A DNA stretch of 64,000 bases from Streptococcus infantis ATCC 700779 (GTDB taxonomy: Bacteria; Bacillota; Bacilli; Lactobacillales; Streptococcaceae): assembly GCF_000187465.1 (NCBI RefSeq), contig NZ_GL732439.1:1453111-1517110 (forward strand). Direction: 5' to 3'. Position numbers and translations under genes: made by a program. Positions 28,194 through 41,701 of this stretch are shown here, piece after piece. Position 1 is the stretch's first letter. Every line of letters starts with the position of its first letter. A model generated the notes under the pieces. That model saw only the letters and a program-made list of their open reading frames with translations. It was not told the origin of the DNA and ran no database searches.

Positions 28194-29271
28194 AACAATC
28201 GGAATTATCGGTGGCGGTCAGCTGGGTCAGATGATGGCCATTTCTGCTATTTACATGGGTCACAAGGTCATTGCACTTGATCCTGCGGCGGATTGCCCGG
28301 CATCTCGTGTAGCGGAAATCATCGTGGCGCCTTATAACGATGTGAACGCCCTACGTCAGCTGGCTGAGCGATGCGATGTCCTTACCTATGAGTTTGAAAA
28401 TGTCGATGCTGACGGTTTGGATGCTGTCATCAAGGAGGGACAACTCCCACAAGGGACCGACCTACTTCGTATCTCCCAAAACCGGATCTTTGAGAAGGAC
28501 TTTCTTTCTAACAAGGCCAAAGTCACTGTGGCACCCTACAAGGTTGTGACTTCTAGTCAAGACTTGGCAGATATGGATCTGTCGAAAAACTATGTCCTCA
28601 AGACGGCGACTGGTGGCTACGATGGGCATGGACAAAAGGTCATTCGTTCAGCAGAAGATTTGGCAGAAGCCTATGCGCTAGCTGACTCAGCAGACTGTGT
28701 TTTGGAAGAATTTGTCAACTTTGACCTTGAAATTTCTGTCATCGTGTCTGGAAATGGCAAGGATGTGACTTTTTTCCCAGTTCAGGAAAATATCCATCGC
28801 AACAATATCCTGTCTAAGACCATTGTGCCAGCTCGCATTTCAGAAAGTTTAGCTGAAAAAGCCAAAGCCATGGCAGTGCGAATTGCAGAACAGCTTAACC
28901 TCTCTGGAACTCTTTGCGTGGAAATGTTTGCGACAGCTGATGACATCATTGTCAATGAGATTGCTCCACGCCCACATAACTCAGGCCACTACTCGATTGA
29001 AGCTTGTGACTTTTCACAATTTGACACACATATCTTGGGCGTTTTCGGAGCACCATTGCCAGCGATCAAACTACATGCGCCTGCCGTTATGCTCAATGTC
29101 CTCGGCCAACACGTCGAGGCTGCTGAAACATATGTGACAGAAAATCCAAGCGCCCACCTCCACATGTATGGTAAAATAGAAGCGAAGCACAACCGCAAAA
29201 TGGGACATGTGACTTTGTTTAGTGATGTGCCGGATAAGGTTGAGGAGTTTGGGGAAGGGATGGATTTTTAG
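28180..29271 (+). CDS. purK: N5-CAIR synthetase PurK
   Basis: PurK carboxylates AIR with bicarbonate and ATP. The 363-residue ATP-grasp protein starts with [12 protein letters not shown], the nucleotide loop, and has [10 protein letters not shown] near residue 145, [11 protein letters not shown] near 178 and [12 protein letters not shown] near 262. The start at 28180 inside purE indicates coupling. Carbonic anhydrase at 6788-7282 could supply bicarbonate. Confidence 0.97.
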   Translation: MSSSKTIGIIGGGQLGQMMAISAIYMGHKVIALDPAADCPASRVAEIIVAPYNDVNALRQLAERCDVLTYEFENVDADGLDAVIKEGQLPQGTDLLRISQNRIFEKDFLSNKAKVTVAPYKVVTSSQDLADMDLSKNYVLKTATGGYDGHGQKVIRSAEDLAEAYALADSADCVLEEFVNFDLEISVIVSGNGKDVTFFPVQENIHRNNILSKTIVPARISESLAEKAKAMAVRIAEQLNLSGTLCVEMFATADDIIVNEIAPRPHNSGHYSIEACDFSQFDTHILGVFGAPLPAIKLHAPAVMLNVLGQHVEAAETYVTENPSAHLHMYGKIEAKHNRKMGHVTLFSDVPDKVEEFGEGMDF

Positions 29272-29280
29272 AGGAGAGGT

Positions 29281-29958
29281 ATGTCATTAAAGTATTTTGA
29301 GATCAAAAAATTATTAAGAAGCCAGATAGGTTTAGTTGACTCCCTTACGGGAAAAGTTATGAAGTATGTATTATTGTATGGGATTTTATATGCGCTTTTT
29401 CTAATTGGTAGAGTTCAAGATCCAGATTCCTCAGGGGGACTTGTTGCTTTATTATTAATTATGGGAGTGCTTTATAGATTTAATTTTCTTTTTGAGAAAA
29501 TTAATATTAAAAATTTAACGATAGCTTTTAGAAAAGGATATTTTTTAAATGAAGAACATACGGAAATGTTAATTTCTGATATAGAATTATCGTTGAAAAA
29601 AATAAATAGTTTTGCAAATTGGAGTTGTGGTATTTTAGCAACTATTTCAATATTTGTGACTACAACCTATCTTAATTTTTTTAAAGATTCTATTCCTAAA
29701 GAAGAACTTTCAAAACTGTTAATTGATGAAAATGCTGGTTTGCAAAATGATTTGGTTGTTTTTTTAGCATTGTTGATGTTTCTGATAATTTTAGGATTAC
29801 TAGGTTATTATCTTGCTGTTCAAGCCTTTACTTACGATATGCGATTTGTAAATACTATTTTAAAAAGCAGCCTTTACATTGATGAAGATGACATAATCAT
29901 AGGTGGATTTTGGAAGAAGCTTGCGTACAGTTTAGATCATTTTATTTCGGGATTTTGA
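29281..29958 (+). CDS. Unknown multi-pass membrane protein
   Basis: I do not recognise this 225-residue protein. It has four hydrophobic segments, roughly residues 27-45, 48-68, 112-132 and 155-181, a charged middle (E-E-H-T-E-M-L-I-S-D-I-E-L-S-L-K-K) and a soluble C-terminus. AGGAGAGGT precedes ATG 29281, ten bases after purK. The gene is noticeably more AT-rich than purK and purB, suggesting later acquisition. Together with the pseudogene and the next membrane protein it makes an accessory insert between purK and purB. Confidence 0.7.
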   Translation: MSLKYFEIKKLLRSQIGLVDSLTGKVMKYVLLYGILYALFLIGRVQDPDSSGGLVALLLIMGVLYRFNFLFEKINIKNLTIAFRKGYFLNEEHTEMLISDIELSLKKINSFANWSCGILATISIFVTTTYLNFFKDSIPKEELSKLLIDENAGLQNDLVVFLALLMFLIILGLLGYYLAVQAFTYDMRFVNTILKSSLYIDEDDIIIGGFWKKLAYSLDHFISGF

Positions 29959-30127
29959 TAAGTAGACGATATGAAAGGTGATCAATTGCTTCCTCCTCCC
30001 CAATCCCTCCCCGTCAGAATCAGACCGCTGAAACTTCCCGACTATGTGTTTCTGTTTGCGGGAAACCTTTGGGATTTTCTCCCATATCATTTATGAAAAT
30101 AATATTTTTAAAAAAAGGAGACGATAG

Positions 30128-30713
30128 ATGAATTTGAAAACTTATGGGATTGAGTCTCTGTCGACAGAGAAGTTGAAAACCGCTGAGTTTTCGCAGTTGA
30201 CAGCTGACACGGTTTCAGCTTTGATAACTTTTGCCAAGGAGCACAAGCAGGAGCACTTGCTCACGACTCACGCTAGCCGTCTGGAAACGGCTTAGGCTAA
30301 TTATCAGAGCGCGCCAAAGGGCAAAGCAGCATCGGCTGTGGTCAAGGACTTGGACGAGGTCGACCAAAAGCGTGACAATGCCTACCAAACGCTGGTCAAT
30401 TTTGTAAAAGCCTACGCTCATGTTGACGGACAGGCGGTGGAGGCAGCCTACACCAAGCTGCGCAAAGCAAATTCGTTGCGGTTTATAAAGCCCGCCTCAG
30501 CGAGCAAGCCAATACAAGATTGGCCAAAGCAAGCAACAAAAACAAACCCTGCAAGCCGCTTACGACTACATCATTGACCTAGTCGCCGTCCTATCCCACG
30601 GCCAACCCGAACACTAAGACTACCAAAATCTCAAAGCCCAACTCAACACCATCAGGAAGAGATATAGGGCTAGTGGGAAGAAGAAAGTTACAAAACCAGA
30701 GGGTAAGAGTTGA
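30128..30713 (+). pseudogene. Decayed gene (possible DUF6261-like protein), multiply disrupted
   Basis: An ATG at 30128, preceded by AAAGGAG, opens a frame of 55 codons (M-N-L-K-T-Y-G-I-E-S-L) ended by an in-frame TAG at 30293-30295. The same frame continues to ~30470 with coherent protein-like sequence. It then shifts frame: F-V-A-V-Y-K-A-R-L-S-E-Q-A is read in another frame, and L-Q-A-A-Y-D-Y-I-I-D-L-V in a third. A TAA at 30615-30617 interrupts the last frame, which ends at TGA 30711. At least four lesions are present. Family naming is from memory of similar streptococcal proteins and is tentative. Base composition is GC-richer than the flanking unknown genes. Confidence 0.8.
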
Positions 30714-30722
30714 GGAGGAAGT

Positions 30723-31589
30723 TTGAAAAAAGTAATTTACTTAATTACAGCCGTAATTACACTTTTATTAATAATATTGAGCTGTTCTTATTGGAATAGC
30801 ATTGTTAATAACTTTGAAACTAAACTAGGTGATTACCTTATCCAATTACTGTGTATGTTGATTCCTGTATTAATATCATTATTTCTTTTTCATGTCGAGA
30901 GTTTGGAAAGGAAAGACGATCTGATTTTACAAGAGCAACGTTTAGATAAACAAGAAGAAAATCAGAAACAAATGCAAGAAACTTTTGTAGAAATTACAAA
31001 CATTTTAGATGCACAGAATACAAAACAAGAAAAGATGGGGGAATCTCTAGAAAAAACAGCGCTTGAGTTAAGACGAATAAGATTACCGAAGGGATTAGAA
31101 TTTTTATATGAAAATATTGATCGTATTGAGGAATATATTCAGAGTGACTCAAGGGTTCAAAACACAATGAATGTCGTTGCTAGACATTATGCTATGGGAG
31201 AATTGCTAGAAAAGTGGAGGGAAATAGAGCTTGAGGAAGTTCCGCTAAAAATTAGAAGAGAGTTTGGAAACACAAGATACTTTTTTGAAGATTATTCAAA
31301 ATTACTATTTATTTCATATAATTTTTTGGTATCTCAAGAGAAAGATTTAGAAAAGAAAAATATTTTTGCTATTGGTTTTAATGCTTCAATTAGAATTGTA
31401 GACATGATTGCGATGGCATCAGAAAAATTAAATAGTCTACCTGATGAGAATCGGAAAGATATCAGTAAGGAAGATAGTCAATTACTATCTATTTATTATA
31501 ACGATAGTAAAGAAAAAACTGTTGAAGCACTTGAAAAAAGAATTGAAAATTTTCATTCTAACCTGTTCAAGATGAAAGAAATGCTTTAA
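30723..31589 (+). CDS. Unknown membrane-anchored coiled-coil protein
   Basis: I do not recognise this 288-residue protein. It starts with TTG at 30723 after GAGGAGGAAG. Two hydrophobic segments (about 3-24 and 38-58) form a membrane hairpin. A charged coiled coil ([16 protein letters not shown], residues ~70-120) and a helical soluble domain follow. Such a layout is seen in sensor or defence-associated proteins, but no catalytic motif is visible. It is AT-rich and ends 13 bp before purB, so purB could be co-transcribed with it. Confidence 0.7.
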   Translation: MKKVIYLITAVITLLLIILSCSYWNSIVNNFETKLGDYLIQLLCMLIPVLISLFLFHVESLERKDDLILQEQRLDKQEENQKQMQETFVEITNILDAQNTKQEKMGESLEKTALELRRIRLPKGLEFLYENIDRIEEYIQSDSRVQNTMNVVARHYAMGELLEKWREIELEEVPLKIRREFGNTRYFFEDYSKLLFISYNFLVSQEKDLEKKNIFAIGFNASIRIVDMIAMASEKLNSLPDENRKDISKEDSQLLSIYYNDSKEKTVEALEKRIENFHSNLFKMKEML

Positions 31590-31602
31590 AGGAGGAAACA
31601 AC

Positions 31603-32901
31603 ATGATCAACCGTTACTCTCGCCCTGAGATGGCGAATATTTGGAGTGAAGAAAATAAATACCGTGCTTGGCTTGAGGTGGAAATCTTGGCTGACGAGGC
31701 CTGGGCTGAGTTGGGAGAAATCCCTAAGGAAGATGTGGCTTTGATTCGCGAAAAAGCGGACTTTGATATCGACCGTATTTTGGAGATTGAGCAGGAGACT
31801 CGCCATGACGTAGTGGCTTTTACGCGTGCGGTTTCTGAGACGCTTGGTGAAGAGCGTAAGTGGGTCCACTATGGTTTGACTTCTACCGACGTGGTGGACA
31901 CTGCCTATGGTTACCTCTACAAGCAGGCCAACGACATCATCCGTCGTGACCTTGAAAACTTCACCAACATCATCGCTGACAAAGCGAAAGAACACAAGTT
32001 CACTATCATGATGGGACGTACCCACGGTGTGCACGCTGAGCCTACAACTTTTGGTCTTAAATTGGCTACTTGGTACAGCGAAATGAAACGGAACATCGAG
32101 CGTTTCGAGCATGCGGCTGCTGGTGTGGAAGCTGGTAAGATTTCTGGTGCGGTTGGTAACTTTGCCAACATCCCACCATTCGTTGAAAAATACGTCTGCG
32201 ATAAGCTGGGTATCCGTGCTCAAGAAATCTCTACACAGGTCCTTCCTCGTGACCTTCACGCTGAGTACTTTGCAGTTCTTGCCAGCATCGCAACATCTAT
32301 CGAGCGTATGGCTACTGAAATCCGTGGTCTGCAAAAATCTGAACAACGTGAAGTGGAAGAGTTCTTTGCTAAAGGTCAAAAAGGGTCTTCAGCAATGCCT
32401 CACAAACGCAACCCTATCGGTTCTGAAAACATGACAGGTCTTGCACGTGTCATCCGTGGTCACATGGTAACAGCTTATGAAAACGTAGCCCTCTGGCACG
32501 AACGTGATATCTCTCACTCATCAGCTGAGCGCATCATCACACCAGATACGACTATCTTGATTGACTACATGCTCAACCGTTTTGGAAATATCGTTAAGAA
32601 CTTGACCGTCTTCCCAGAAAATATGACCCGCAACATGAACTCTACCTTCGGTCTTATCTTCAGTCAACGTGCTATGCTTACCTTGATTGAAAAAGGCATG
32701 ACCCGTGAGCAAGCTTACGACCTTGTTCAACCAAAAACAGCCTACTCTTGGGACAACCAAGTAGACTTTAAACCACTTTTGGAAGCCGATCCAGAAGTGA
32801 CTTCACGCCTCACTCAAGAAGAAATCGATGAAATCTTCAACCCTGCATACTACACCAAACGAGTGGATGAAATTTTCGAACGTATTGGTTTGGGTGACTA
32901 A
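31603..32901 (+). CDS. purB: Adenylosuccinate lyase
   Basis: PurB cleaves SAICAR to AICAR and adenylosuccinate to AMP, releasing fumarate. The 432-residue protein of the fumarase/aspartase superfamily has T-S-T-D-V-V-D-T near residue 89, G-R-T-H-G-V-H-A near 138, and the signature [11 protein letters not shown] near 260-270 with the catalytic Ser loop. AAAGGAGG precedes ATG 31603. It completes both the IMP pathway and, with PurA, the AMP branch. An accessory insert separates it from purK. Confidence 0.97.
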   Translation: MINRYSRPEMANIWSEENKYRAWLEVEILADEAWAELGEIPKEDVALIREKADFDIDRILEIEQETRHDVVAFTRAVSETLGEERKWVHYGLTSTDVVDTAYGYLYKQANDIIRRDLENFTNIIADKAKEHKFTIMMGRTHGVHAEPTTFGLKLATWYSEMKRNIERFEHAAAGVEAGKISGAVGNFANIPPFVEKYVCDKLGIRAQEISTQVLPRDLHAEYFAVLASIATSIERMATEIRGLQKSEQREVEEFFAKGQKGSSAMPHKRNPIGSENMTGLARVIRGHMVTAYENVALWHERDISHSSAERIITPDTTILIDYMLNRFGNIVKNLTVFPENMTRNMNSTFGLIFSQRAMLTLIEKGMTREQAYDLVQPKTAYSWDNQVDFKPLLEADPEVTSRLTQEEIDEIFNPAYYTKRVDEIFERIGLGD

Positions 32902-32910
32902 TCATAAAAT

Positions 32911-32939
32911 AAAAAAAGCGAGATTGAATCTCGCTTTTT
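32911..32939 (+). terminator. purB terminator
   Basis: AAAAAAGCGAGATT pairs with AATCTCGCTTTTT; it is a short-loop hairpin with T-run that ends the purine cluster. Confidence 0.9.
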
Positions 32940-32949
32940 ATTTGTGCTT

Positions 32950-33053
32950 ATACTCAATGAAAATCAAAGAGCAAACTAGGAAGCTAGCCGCAGGCTGTAC
33001 TTGAGTACAGCAAGGTGAAGCTGACGTGGTTTGAATTCGATTTTCGAAGAGTA

Positions 33054-33054
<1 letters not shown>
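32950..33054. repeat. BOX element (boxA-boxC type without boxB)
   Basis: The element starts with the boxC end (ATACTCAATGAAAATCAAAG, GCAAACTAGGAAGCTAGCCG) and ends with the boxA complement (GAAGCTGACGTGGTTTGAA, TTCGAAGAGTAT). The termini ATACTC/GAGTAT are inverted. BOX is a mobile MITE-like repeat restricted to pneumococcus and close mitis-group relatives. It lies between convergent purB and strH and touches the strH stop codon. Confidence 0.93.
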
Positions 33055-37238
<4,184 letters not shown>

Positions 37239-37433
37239 CATACTAACTCTATTGTATGTTCTAACTAAAATAAAGTCAAGTTTTTGAGGAAATTACTATA
37301 AAAAATAGAATAATTTATAAATTAAGATGTATTTTTCTAATTTTGACTATTTTTTAGTAAAAAGGTTACTAATTATAGAATTGCTTGAAATGCTATTTCC
37401 AGGGAAGGGAGCTGATGCTATAATGGGTATATA

Positions 37434-37465
37434 AAAACCCTGAGACAGTTGCCTCAGGATTTTTA
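37434..37465. terminator. Terminator of the gntR gene (works on both strands)
   Basis: CCTGAGACAGTTGCCTCAGG forms a stem-loop flanked by A5 and T5 runs. On the minus strand it follows the gntR stop. The rest of the 37200-37469 interval holds the strH promoter region. Confidence 0.85.
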
Positions 37466-37469
37466 TAAA

Positions 37470-38186
37470 TTAGTGACCACGGTCACAAGAAATGAATTTA
37501 ATTTTGTAGAAATCAGAACGTTTATAAGTTTCGATGTATTCCAAAACTTGGCCAGTTGCTTCAAGCTGAGTTGTCTTAGTTTGGAAGACAGTTGGGAATT
37601 TAGTGTCGATTCCTAGGATAGAAGCGGCATGTTTTGGAGTCGGAAATACAATTTCGTTAATTTCTTCAAAATGCTCGTCATTCATGTGAATGTGGTAGTC
37701 CAATTTGAAACGAGTATAGATAGAACTATAGTATTCAAGATTTGGATAGTTGGCATTGATGTATTGTTCAGGAATGTATGAATTGTGATAGATATAGATA
37801 ACGCCATTTGTTTCACGAACACGTTCAATCTTATAATAGAATTGATCGCCGCGTAGGCCAAGTTTTTCTAAATATTTAAGATCGTTCCCACGTTCGATAG
37901 AAAGAACAGTTACTTTATCATCTTTTGTTTCGAAGATTTCCACATCAGAAAATTCAACGAGTTTATGTTTACGTGCACGAGCCACGAAAGTTCCCTTCCC
38001 TTGTTGGCGGACAATATATCCATCTTTGGCAAGGTCGTTCAAGGCACGAACGACTGTGATTGAACTAACATCATACATGGAAATCAATTCTGCTTCAGTG
38101 TAGAACTTATCTCCACTAGCAAATTGACCAGAAATGATCTTATTTTTCAATTCATCTTTAATGTATTGATACTTTGGAATTGCCAT
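37470..38186 (-). CDS. GntR/HutC family transcriptional regulator
   Basis: The 238-residue regulator has an N-terminal winged helix (I-K-D-E-L-K-N-K-I near residue 8, then Y-T-E-A-E-L-I-S-M-Y-D-V-S-S-I-T-V-V-R-A-L near 28-50) and a C-terminal UTRA ligand domain. It is divergent from bgaC and probably represses or controls the bgaC-PTS operon in response to the imported sugar; this role is inferred from position. GAGGTG precedes the ATG, and an extended -10 on the minus strand appears near 38221-38226 (TAAAAT). The same regulator sits here in pneumococcus. Confidence 0.9.
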   Translation of the reverse strand: MAIPKYQYIKDELKNKIISGQFASGDKFYTEAELISMYDVSSITVVRALNDLAKDGYIVRQQGKGTFVARARKHKLVEFSDVEIFETKDDKVTVLSIERGNDLKYLEKLGLRGDQFYYKIERVRETNGVIYIYHNSYIPEQYINANYPNLEYYSSIYTRFKLDYHIHMNDEHFEEINEIVFPTPKHAASILGIDTKFPTVFQTKTTQLEATGQVLEYIETYKRSDFYKIKFISCDRGH

Positions 38187-38428
38187 ATTTTCACCTCATT
38201 TTTTTTCTTCTCCACTTATCATTTTAACATAAATTCTTAAAAATAGCTGAAAAGCACTTAAAAAAATTAAAATATCGGAATAAGAATTTAGGATAGATAT
38301 AAATAATTCGTGTTTTCCTCCTTAATTTCATTAGTTTTTCAGAATGTTGATTTTATGGGATTTGAGAAGAGTTTTAGAAAAGATTCAGTAAAAAAATAGA
38401 AAAATTTTAAAGAAAATTTCAAAAAGTA

Positions 38429-38457
38429 TTGACATTAATCCCCGATTAGTTTATAGT
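38429..38457 (+). promoter_or_regulatory. bgaC promoter
   Basis: TTGACA (38429-38434) and TATAGT (38452-38457) are spaced by exactly 17 bp. Transcription should start near 38464. Confidence 0.85.
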
Positions 38458-38472
38458 TGATATAACAATACA

Positions 38473-38486
38473 TGAAAGCGCAAACT
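38473..38486. promoter_or_regulatory. cre-like site just downstream of the bgaC start point
   Basis: TGAAAGCGCAAACT matches the CcpA consensus at 12 of 14 positions. Lying ~10 bp after the predicted start point, it is placed for road-block repression. The same bases form AAAGCG/CGCTTT, a small hairpin before the ribosome-binding site. Confidence 0.5.
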
Positions 38487-38508
38487 TTTCGCTTTTAGGG
38501 GAGGAAGA

Positions 38509-40296
38509 ATGGCAAGATTTGAAATTAAAGATGATTTCTATCTGGATGGGAAACCATTCAAGATTTTGTCTGGCGCCATTCACTATTTTAGAGTTCCTGC
38601 GGAAGATTGGCATCATTCATTGTATAACCTCAAGGCACTAGGTTTCAATACGGTTGAGACTTATGTTGCTTGGAACATGCATGAACCTGCTGAAGGTAAC
38701 TTTAACTTTGAAGGCAATCTTGATTTAGAGAGATTTCTTCAAACTGCACAAGATTTGGGCTTATATGCAATTGTACGTCCTTCTCCATTTATCTGTGCAG
38801 AATGGGAATTCGGTGGTTTACCAGCATGGCTCTTGACCAAGGATATGAGAATTCGGTCATCTGACCCAGCTTTCATTGACATGGTTGGTCGCTACTATGA
38901 TCAGTTGCTTCCACGTCTAGTTCCGAGATTATTGGAAAACGGTGGGAACATTCTCATGATGCAAGTCGAAAATGAGTACGGATCTTATGGTGAGGACAAG
39001 ACATACTTGAGGGAAATTCGACGTTTGATGGAAGAACGAGCAGTTACTTGTCCGCTTTTCACATCAGATGGACCATGGAGAGCAACTCTTAAGGCTGGAA
39101 CCTTAATCGAGGATGATCTCTTTGTGACAGGGAACTTTGGTTCCAAGGCTGCTTATAATTTCTCACAAATGCAAGAATTCTTTGATGAGCACGGCAAGAA
39201 ATGGCCACTCATGTGTATGGAATTCTGGGATGGCTGGTTTAATCGATGGAAAGAACCAATCATCAAGCGTGAACCTGAGGAATTAGCAGAAGCTGTCCAC
39301 GAGGTTTTAGAGCAAGGCTCTATTAACCTTTACATGTTCCACGGCGGAACCAACTTTGGTTTTATGAATGGTTGTTCAGCTCGAGGAACCATTGATTTAC
39401 CACAAGTAACATCTTATGATTATGACGCTCTTCTTGATGAAGCTGGCAATCCAACTGCTAAATATTTCGCAGTGAAAGAAATGATGGCGACTTACTATCC
39501 TGAGTATCCGCAATCTGAACCGCTTTACAAAGAGAGTATGGAAGTTGAAAACATTCCACTGGTCGAGAAAGTTTCTCTTTTCGAAACCTTGGATAGCCTA
39601 TCCAGTCCGATTGAAAGTCTCTACCCTAAGAAAATGGAAGAGCTAGGACAAGGTTACGGCTACCTACTCTATCGTACGGAAGCAAGTTGGGATGCGGATG
39701 AAGAACGCATTCGAATCATTGACGGACGTGATAGAGCTCAACTCTTTATCGATGGCAAACGAGTGGCAACACAGTACCAAACAGAAATCGGTGAAGATAT
39801 TTTATATCAAGGCAAAAAGAAAGCGCTCTCTAGATTTGATATCCTTATTGAAAATATGGGGCGTGTCAACTATGGACACAAATTCTTAGCAGATACACAG
39901 CGAAAAGGAATTCGCACAGGTGTTTGTAAAGATTTGCATTTCTTGCTCAACTGGAAGCAATATCTACTTCCTCTTGATAACCCAGAGAATATTGATTTCT
40001 CTAAGGGATGGACAGAAGGGCAACCTGCCTTTTACGCTTATGACTTTGAAGTTGAGGCGCCAAAAGATACCTACTTAGACTTATCTGAGTTTGGTAAAGG
40101 GATTGCTTATATCAACGGACATCACCTAGGTCGTTTCTGGAATGTCGGTCCAACCTTATCTCTTTATATTCCGCATAGCTATCTCAAAGAAGGTGCCAAC
40201 CGCATCATTATCTTTGAAACAGAAGGGGAATATAAGGAAAAAATACATTTAACTTGTAAACCTACACTAAAACTTATAAAGGGGGAAAACTTATGA
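38509..40296 (+). CDS. bgaC: Beta-galactosidase BgaC (GH35)
   Basis: BgaC is a GH35 exo-beta-1,3-galactosidase specific for Gal-beta-1,3-GlcNAc ends. The 595-residue protein has the GH35 TIM barrel with the acid/base motif Q-V-E-N-E-Y-G-S near residue 160 and the nucleophile motif C-M-E-F-W-D-G-W near residue 238. C-terminal beta-sandwich domains follow (G-R-F-W-N-V-G-P near 543). No classical signal peptide is present, as noted for the pneumococcal enzyme. GGGGAGG precedes ATG 38509. It overlaps the PTS IIB gene by 4 bp. Confidence 0.96.
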   Translation: MARFEIKDDFYLDGKPFKILSGAIHYFRVPAEDWHHSLYNLKALGFNTVETYVAWNMHEPAEGNFNFEGNLDLERFLQTAQDLGLYAIVRPSPFICAEWEFGGLPAWLLTKDMRIRSSDPAFIDMVGRYYDQLLPRLVPRLLENGGNILMMQVENEYGSYGEDKTYLREIRRLMEERAVTCPLFTSDGPWRATLKAGTLIEDDLFVTGNFGSKAAYNFSQMQEFFDEHGKKWPLMCMEFWDGWFNRWKEPIIKREPEELAEAVHEVLEQGSINLYMFHGGTNFGFMNGCSARGTIDLPQVTSYDYDALLDEAGNPTAKYFAVKEMMATYYPEYPQSEPLYKESMEVENIPLVEKVSLFETLDSLSSPIESLYPKKMEELGQGYGYLLYRTEASWDADEERIRIIDGRDRAQLFIDGKRVATQYQTEIGEDILYQGKKKALSRFDILIENMGRVNYGHKFLADTQRKGIRTGVCKDLHFLLNWKQYLLPLDNPENIDFSKGWTEGQPAFYAYDFEVEAPKDTYLDLSEFGKGIAYINGHHLGRFWNVGPTLSLYIPHSYLKEGANRIIIFETEGEYKEKIHLTCKPTLKLIKGENL

Positions 40297-40769
40297 CAAT
40301 TGTAGGATGCCGTATCGATGGGCGCTTAATTCACGGACAAGTAGCAAACCTTTGGTCTGCTAAACTGAATGTTTCACGTATCATGGTCGTTGACAATGAT
40401 GTTGTGAACAACGACGTTGAAAAAAGCGGCTTGAAACTTGCAACACCACCAGGTGTAAAACTTAGTATTTTGCCAGTTGATAAAGCAGCAGCGAATATCC
40501 TTGCTGGTAAATACGATAGCCAACGTCTTTTGATTGTAGCACGCAAACCTGACCGTTTCCTCGGTTTGGTAGAAGCAGGTGTGCCACTTGAAACTGTCAA
40601 TGTCGGCAACATGTCTCAAACACCAGAAACACGTGCGATCACACGTTCAATCAACGTTGTAGATAAAGACGTAGAAGATTTCCACAAATTGGCGGAAAAA
40701 GGTGTTAAACTTACTGCTCAAATGGTTCCAAATGATCCAGTTTCAGACTTTTTGAGCTTATTAAAATAG
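40293..40769 (+). CDS. PTS mannose/galactosamine-family IIB component
   Basis: The 158-residue IIB subunit accepts phosphate from IIA on His14 (D-G-R-L-I-H-G-Q) and passes it to the incoming sugar. The family is the mannose/fructose/N-acetylgalactosamine (AgaV/ManX-type). ATGA overlap with bgaC implies coupling. Substrate is probably galactose or N-acetylgalactosamine released from host glycans, inferred from bgaC, agaS and galM. Confidence 0.94.
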   Translation: MTIVGCRIDGRLIHGQVANLWSAKLNVSRIMVVDNDVVNNDVEKSGLKLATPPGVKLSILPVDKAAANILAGKYDSQRLLIVARKPDRFLGLVEAGVPLETVNVGNMSQTPETRAITRSINVVDKDVEDFHKLAEKGVKLTAQMVPNDPVSDFLSLLK

Positions 40770-40795
40770 GAAAAAATTTTTAGGAGGTCATTGTT

Positions 40796-41701
40796 ATGAT
40801 ACAATGGTGGCAAATTTTACTTCTCACTTTGTACTCAGCTTATCAAATCTGTGATGAGTTGACGATCGTTTCTTCTGCAGGTTCTCCTGTGTTCGCTGGT
40901 TTCATTACTGGTTTAGTCATGGGAGATTTGACAACTGGTTTGTTTATCGGTGGTAGCTTGCAGTTATTCGTACTTGGGGTAGGTACCTTCGGTGGTGCTT
41001 CTCGTATCGACGCAACTTCTGGTGCGGTTCTTGCGACAGCTTTCTCAGTTTCACAAGGTATCGAAACAGATCTTGCGATCACTACAATCGCTGTACCAGT
41101 AGCGGCACTTTTGACTTACTTCGACGTACTTGGTCGTATGACTACTACATTCTTCGCACACCGTATTGATGCTGCGATCGAACGCTTTGACTACAAAGGA
41201 ATCGAACGTAACTATCTTCTTGGTGCAGTTCCTTGGGCTCTTTCTCGTGCCCTTCCAGTCTTCTTCGCCCTTGCTTTCGGTGGAGAATTCGTACAAGGTG
41301 TTGTAAACCTTGTTAAAGAATACCAATGGGTTGCAGACGGTTTGACTCTTGCAGGTCGTATGCTTCCAGGTCTTGGATTCGCTATCTTGCTTCGTTACCT
41401 TCCAGTTAAACGTAACCTTCACTACCTTGCTATGGGATTTGGTTTGACAGCTATGTTGACTGTACTTTACTCATACGTAACAGGTCTTGGTGGAGCAGTT
41501 GCTGGTCTCATTGGCACTCTTCCTGCTGACGTTGCTGAAAAAATTGGCTTTGCTAACAACTTCAAAGGATTGTCTATGATCGGTATCTCTATCGTGGGTA
41601 TCTTCCTTGCGGTTGTTCACTTCAAGAACAGCCAAAAAGTTGCTGTAGCAGCACCTTCTACACCATCAGAAAGTGGGGAAATTGAAGATGACGAATTCTA
41701 A
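40796..41701 (+). CDS. PTS mannose-family IIC component
   Basis: This 301-residue membrane subunit forms the sugar channel with IID. It shows multiple hydrophobic helices and the family pattern G-G-S-L-Q-L-F-V-L-G-V-G-T-F-G-G near residue 46. Its C-terminus ends in an acidic tail. AGGAGG precedes ATG 40796. It overlaps the IID gene by 14 bp. Confidence 0.94.
   Translation: MIQWWQILLLTLYSAYQICDELTIVSSAGSPVFAGFITGLVMGDLTTGLFIGGSLQLFVLGVGTFGGASRIDATSGAVLATAFSVSQGIETDLAITTIAVPVAALLTYFDVLGRMTTTFFAHRIDAAIERFDYKGIERNYLLGAVPWALSRALPVFFALAFGGEFVQGVVNLVKEYQWVADGLTLAGRMLPGLGFAILLRYLPVKRNLHYLAMGFGLTAMLTVLYSYVTGLGGAVAGLIGTLPADVAEKIGFANNFKGLSMIGISIVGIFLAVVHFKNSQKVAVAAPSTPSESGEIEDDEF

Larger units (their letters stand above)
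38187..38508. other. 322-bp divergent intergenic region gntR-bgaC
   Basis: The region is very AT-rich. It contains the gntR promoter (about 38221-38230, minus), the bgaC promoter, a cre-like site, and a possible palindromic operator GTTGATATAAC at 38456-38466 across the bgaC start region. An orphan AAGGAGG on the minus strand near 38314 has no start codon after it. Confidence 0.6.

Noticed and set aside
38310-38325. Minus-strand AAGGAGG between gntR and bgaC suggesting a small gene
   Set aside because: No start codon follows at usable distance and the downstream frame is AT-rich without coding pattern.
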